Assembly: GCA_046729215.1 (NCBI GenBank)
Contig: JBKPGE010000189.1
Coordinates: 1-8,542, forward strand
From: JACDAN01 sp046729215
Lineage (GTDB): Bacteria > Actinomycetota > Thermoleophilia > Gaiellales > Gaiellaceae
Direction of reading: 5' to 3'
Length of the DNA stretch: 8,542 bases
The notes under the pieces are model-generated. The model saw only the letters and a list, made by a program, of their open reading frames with translations, searched no databases and had not been told where the DNA came from. The position numbers were made by a program, and so were the translations under genes. Below, one piece after another: positions 6,702 through 8,542 of this stretch (the first letter of the stretch is position 1; each line of letters opens with the position of its first letter).

Positions 6702-6711
6702 AGGAGGAGGT
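6702..6711 (+). promoter_or_regulatory. Ribosome binding site of the second CH/HGD gene
   Basis: AGGAGGAGGT lies nine bases before the ATG at 6721. It fixes that start and, with only 27 bp from the ligase stop, supports co-transcription with the ligase gene. Confidence 0.75.
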
Positions 6712-6720
6712 CCGACAGGA

Positions 6721-7170
6721 ATGAGACGACTTTCCAGCTGGCGCGTGGGCGTTGCGGCCCTCGTTGGCGTGGTCGCCGCGTCCGCCTTCGCTGCCCTCGC
6801 GTCGGTCGGCGCAGCCGTCTCCCCGGCGAGCCCGCCTTCCGTCGCAGCTCAGTATCCGAAGAAGGTGACGATCTGTCACCGCACGAAGTCGAAGAAGAAC
6901 CCGTACGTGACGATTCGCGTCTCGCGGAACGCAGTGCCGGCCCACCTGAGGCACGGCGACGGGATCGGGCCATGCCCGAAGGCCGTCTTCACCGTCTGCC
7001 ACAAGGCCAAGAACGGCAAGCAGAAGACACTGAAGGTAAAGGGTGCAAAGGCTCACCAAAAGCACCTCAAGCGCGGAGACAAGATCGGCGCCTGCAAGAC
7101 CAAGAAGCACAAGGGCAAAGAGAACGAGAAGCACAAGGGCAAGAAGGAAAAGAAAAAGAAGAAGGGCTAA
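6721..7170 (+). CDS. Secreted protein with two CH...HGD...C modules and a lysine-rich tail
   Basis: This 149-residue protein has a signal-like N-terminus (MRRLSSWRVG then hydrophobic to about 33, Ala-rich cleavage region about 26-43). Module 1, KKVTICH to GIGPCP (47-86), has Cys52-His53, His75, His78-Gly-Asp80 and Cys85. Module 2 (about 90-125) starts FTVCHKAKNGK and ends HLKRGDKIGAC. It keeps Cys93-His94, His112/His115, Gly-Asp and Cys125 but has Arg where the HGD histidine would be. The tail from 126 is almost all Lys, His, Gly and Glu and would be strongly basic. Outside the cell such a tail could bind anionic polymer or cell wall; this is inference. Module 1 is 29/40 identical to the domain at 4670-4789. 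The gene probably shares a transcript with the ligase gene and is followed by a clear terminator. Confidence 0.87.
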   Translation: MRRLSSWRVGVAALVGVVAASAFAALASVGAAVSPASPPSVAAQYPKKVTICHRTKSKKNPYVTIRVSRNAVPAHLRHGDGIGPCPKAVFTVCHKAKNGKQKTLKVKGAKAHQKHLKRGDKIGACKTKKHKGKENEKHKGKKEKKKKKG

Positions 7171-7184
7171 GGCCGCACGAGACC

Positions 7185-7217
7185 ACGAAGCCCCGCTCTG
7201 GCGGGGCTTCGTCGTTT
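7185..7217 (+). terminator. Intrinsic terminator after the ligase / CH-HGD unit
   Basis: A perfect 12-bp stem pairs 7185-7196 (ACGAAGCCCCGC) with 7201-7212, with a TCTG loop and a short T-containing tail (CGTTTA). It starts 15 bases after the stop codon. This is the most convincing terminator in the window. Confidence 0.88.
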
Positions 7218-7306
7218 AGCGCGAACCTCGGGCTGTCTCTGTCGCCCGCGGAAACCCGGTCAATCGGCCGAGGGGCTCGGCGTTGGCGGAGGGGACGTCG
7301 TTGTGG

Positions 7307-7338
7307 ATCAGCCGCAAGCGCGGCTGATTGCTTGCAAT
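7307..7338. promoter_or_regulatory. Two adjacent dyads upstream of the TIGR03118-type gene
   Basis: A perfect 9-bp inverted repeat (7307-7315 with 7320-7328, loop AAGC) runs directly into a second dyad, ATTGC-TT-GCAAT (7327-7338). They sit about 70-100 bases before the next gene, where an operator or leader structure could be. I found no convincing -35/-10 pair in 7218-7402, so the role is open. Confidence 0.35.
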
Positions 7339-7391
7339 CCGTTCGCGCTTTCCGGCCGTAGACCCAGCAGGGGGAGGAGTTACGCCTACTT

Positions 7392-7397
7392 AAGGAG
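7392..7397 (+). promoter_or_regulatory. Ribosome binding site of the TIGR03118-type gene
   Basis: AAGGAG lies eight bases before ATG 7406 and five before the in-frame GTG 7403. Both starts are usable; spacing slightly favours the ATG. Confidence 0.7.
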
Positions 7398-7405
7398 CGT
7401 GAGTG

Positions 7406-8470
7406 ATGGGACCCCATCCTTCCGCACGCCGGCCGAGCGTCTTGCTCGTGTTGGCGCTCTTGCTCGGCTCGGCGCTGGTGGCGGCCTCGCCGCTGGCGGC
7501 CGCCGAGCGCAACTCGTACACAGTCACGCCGCTGGTCTCGGATCAACCCGGGGTCGCGGTTCACACCGACCCGAATCTCGTCAATGCCTGGGGGCTGACC
7601 GCCAGCGGGACCTCGCCGTGGTGGGTCTCGGACAACGGGACGGACCTCTCGACGCTGTACCGCGGGGACGGGACGCCGCAGGCGCTGGTCGTCCACGTCG
7701 CCGGAGGCCCGACGGGCACGGTCTTCAACCCAACGAGCGGTTTCGTCCTGCCCACCGGCGGCAAGGCGCTGTTCCTCTTCGACAGCGAGGACGGCATTAT
7801 CCGCGCCTGGAACGGGGCGCAGGGAACGACGGCCATCGTGGTCAAGGACCGCTCCGACGTGGAAGCGATCTACAAAGGGCTCGCGATCGCGGACACCGCG
7901 GCGGGGCCACGGCTCTACGCGGCGGACTTCCACAACGCGCGGATCGATGTCTTCGACGGGAGCTTCGGCCTCGTTCCGGGTGGCTTCGAGGACTCGTCGT
8001 TGCCGGCCGGGTACGCGCCGTTCAACGTCCAGACGATCGGCGATCGCGTTTTCGTTGCGTACGCGAAGCAGGACGCGTCCGCTGAGGACGAGGTTGCGGG
8101 CCAGGGAACCGGCTTCGTCGACGCGTATGACCTCGCAGGCAACCCGCTCGGGCGAGTCGCCCAGCACGGCCAGCTGAACGCGCCGTGGGGGCTCGCGCTC
8201 GCACCCGAGGGCTTCGGCCGTTTCGGCGGCGACCTGCTCGTCGGCAACTTTGGCGACGGACAGATCAACGCCTACGAGGAGCTCCCCAACGGCCACTTCG
8301 AGCATCGGGGCGAACTGCGCGGCTCGGACGGGAACCCCCTCACGATCGACGGGCTCTGGGCGCTCCGCTTCGGCAACGGCGGCAACGCGGGGCCGATGGG
8401 AACGCTGTTCTTCACCGCCGGCCCGGACGAAGAGACCCATGGTCTCTTCGGGTCGATCACCGCAGGGTGA
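7406..8470 (+). CDS. TIGR03118-type secreted protein (predicted beta-propeller), function unknown
   Basis: This 354-residue protein has a signal peptide (MGPHPSARRPSV, hydrophobic VLLVLALLLGSALVAA, then SPLAAAE). The mature part shows features I associate with TIGR03118: VTPLVSDQPGVAVHTDPNLV, NAWGLTASGTSPWWVSDNGT, YKGLAIADTAAGPRLYAADF, LNAPWGLALAPEGFGRFGGD, LLVGNFGDGQINAYE, TIDGLWALRFGNGG and LFFTAGPDEETHGLFGSI. Repeated VSDNG, LYAADF and LLVGNFGDG elements suggest blades of a propeller. Some family members carry a PEP-CTERM sorting tail; this one ends at SITAG with none, so it is probably secreted freely. The terminator upstream at 7185-7217 and the 230-bp gap suggest its own promoter. The stop is followed within ten bases by anomalous G/C homopolymers, but the family C-terminus looks complete. 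Confidence 0.88.
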   Translation: MGPHPSARRPSVLLVLALLLGSALVAASPLAAAERNSYTVTPLVSDQPGVAVHTDPNLVNAWGLTASGTSPWWVSDNGTDLSTLYRGDGTPQALVVHVAGGPTGTVFNPTSGFVLPTGGKALFLFDSEDGIIRAWNGAQGTTAIVVKDRSDVEAIYKGLAIADTAAGPRLYAADFHNARIDVFDGSFGLVPGGFEDSSLPAGYAPFNVQTIGDRVFVAYAKQDASAEDEVAGQGTGFVDAYDLAGNPLGRVAQHGQLNAPWGLALAPEGFGRFGGDLLVGNFGDGQINAYEELPNGHFEHRGELRGSDGNPLTIDGLWALRFGNGGNAGPMGTLFFTAGPDEETHGLFGSITAG

Positions 8471-8479
8471 ACCAGTTGC

Positions 8480-8542
8480 GGGGGGGGGGGGCCCGCCCCC
8501 GCCCCCCCCCCCCACACCCCACCCACCCCCCCCGCCGCCCCA
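8480..8542. other. G/C homopolymer low-complexity end, probable sequence artefact
   Basis: A run of 12 G (8480-8491) passes into C-rich sequence with a further 12-C run (8502-8513) and only scattered A and G to the end of the window. It is unlike any other intergenic DNA here. It may be a GC-rich terminator region badly assembled, or a contig end with low-quality calls. No feature should be called in it. Confidence 0.75.

Noticed and set aside
7071..7170. AAG-rich stretch as a simple-sequence repeat
   Set aside because: It encodes the lysine-rich tail in frame, with irregular units including CAC, GGC, GAG and AAA codons.
5622..7361. Plus-strand open frame of 579 codons
   Set aside because: It is an out-of-frame shadow across the ligase and second CH/HGD genes. 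It is Arg/Pro/Gly-rich, has no domain, and runs through a terminator.
7067..8515. Minus-strand open frame of 482 codons
   Set aside because: It is antisense to the TIGR03118-type gene and crosses the artefactual G/C end and the terminator; composition is typical of high-GC shadow frames.

Overview
The window is GC-rich throughout, with dense coding, GC-rich hairpins between genes, frequent GTG starts and actinobacteria-like proteins. I infer a high-GC actinobacterium, possibly of the Thermoleophilia (Gaiellales/Solirubrobacterales) type, most likely from an environmental or metagenome assembly. That assignment rests on protein flavour only. The last 60 or so bases are homopolymer-rich junk-like sequence, which suggests the window reaches a contig end.

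Layout. (1) Positions 1-246 hold the 3' end of an unrecognised small membrane protein (+), overlapping tail-to-tail by 11 bp with (2) an MDR-superfamily NAD(P)-dependent oxidoreductase (-). (3) Divergent from it, behind a near-perfect Shine-Dalgarno, is a two-gene unit (+): a cytoplasmic six-Asp-box beta-propeller (BNR/HCF136-like) and, through a GTGA stop/start overlap, a MoaD/ThiS-like ubiquitin-fold protein ending in Gly-Gly. (4) A 14-bp GC-rich hairpin separates this unit from (5) a convergent S8 subtilisin-like secreted protease (-). Its prodomain, catalytic triad, polyproline linker and C-terminal beta-sandwich are all recognisable, but the gene is broken by at least seven small frameshifts in about 0.8 kb.

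(6) From 4441 to 7217 lies a plausible cell-surface locus (+). It starts with a control region holding a dyad and a TTGACA promoter. Next come a small secreted protein with a CH...HxxHGD...C domain, a multi-pass O-antigen-ligase/Wzy-like protein with a C-terminal TPR-like region, and a second secreted protein with two CH...HGD...C modules and a lysine-rich tail. A good hairpin terminator closes the locus. (7) A TIGR03118-type secreted beta-propeller gene (+) follows, complete up to the low-complexity end.

Possible cooperation. The two CH/HGD-domain proteins bracket the polymer ligase and share 29 of 40 residues in the common domain, so they may act outside the cell on or with the polymer it handles. 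The propeller/MoaD-like pair looks translationally coupled and is the best candidate for an undescribed ubiquitin-like or sulfur-carrier pair. No E1-like, cysteine desulfurase or molybdopterin gene is present here to say which. Both functional ideas are inference.
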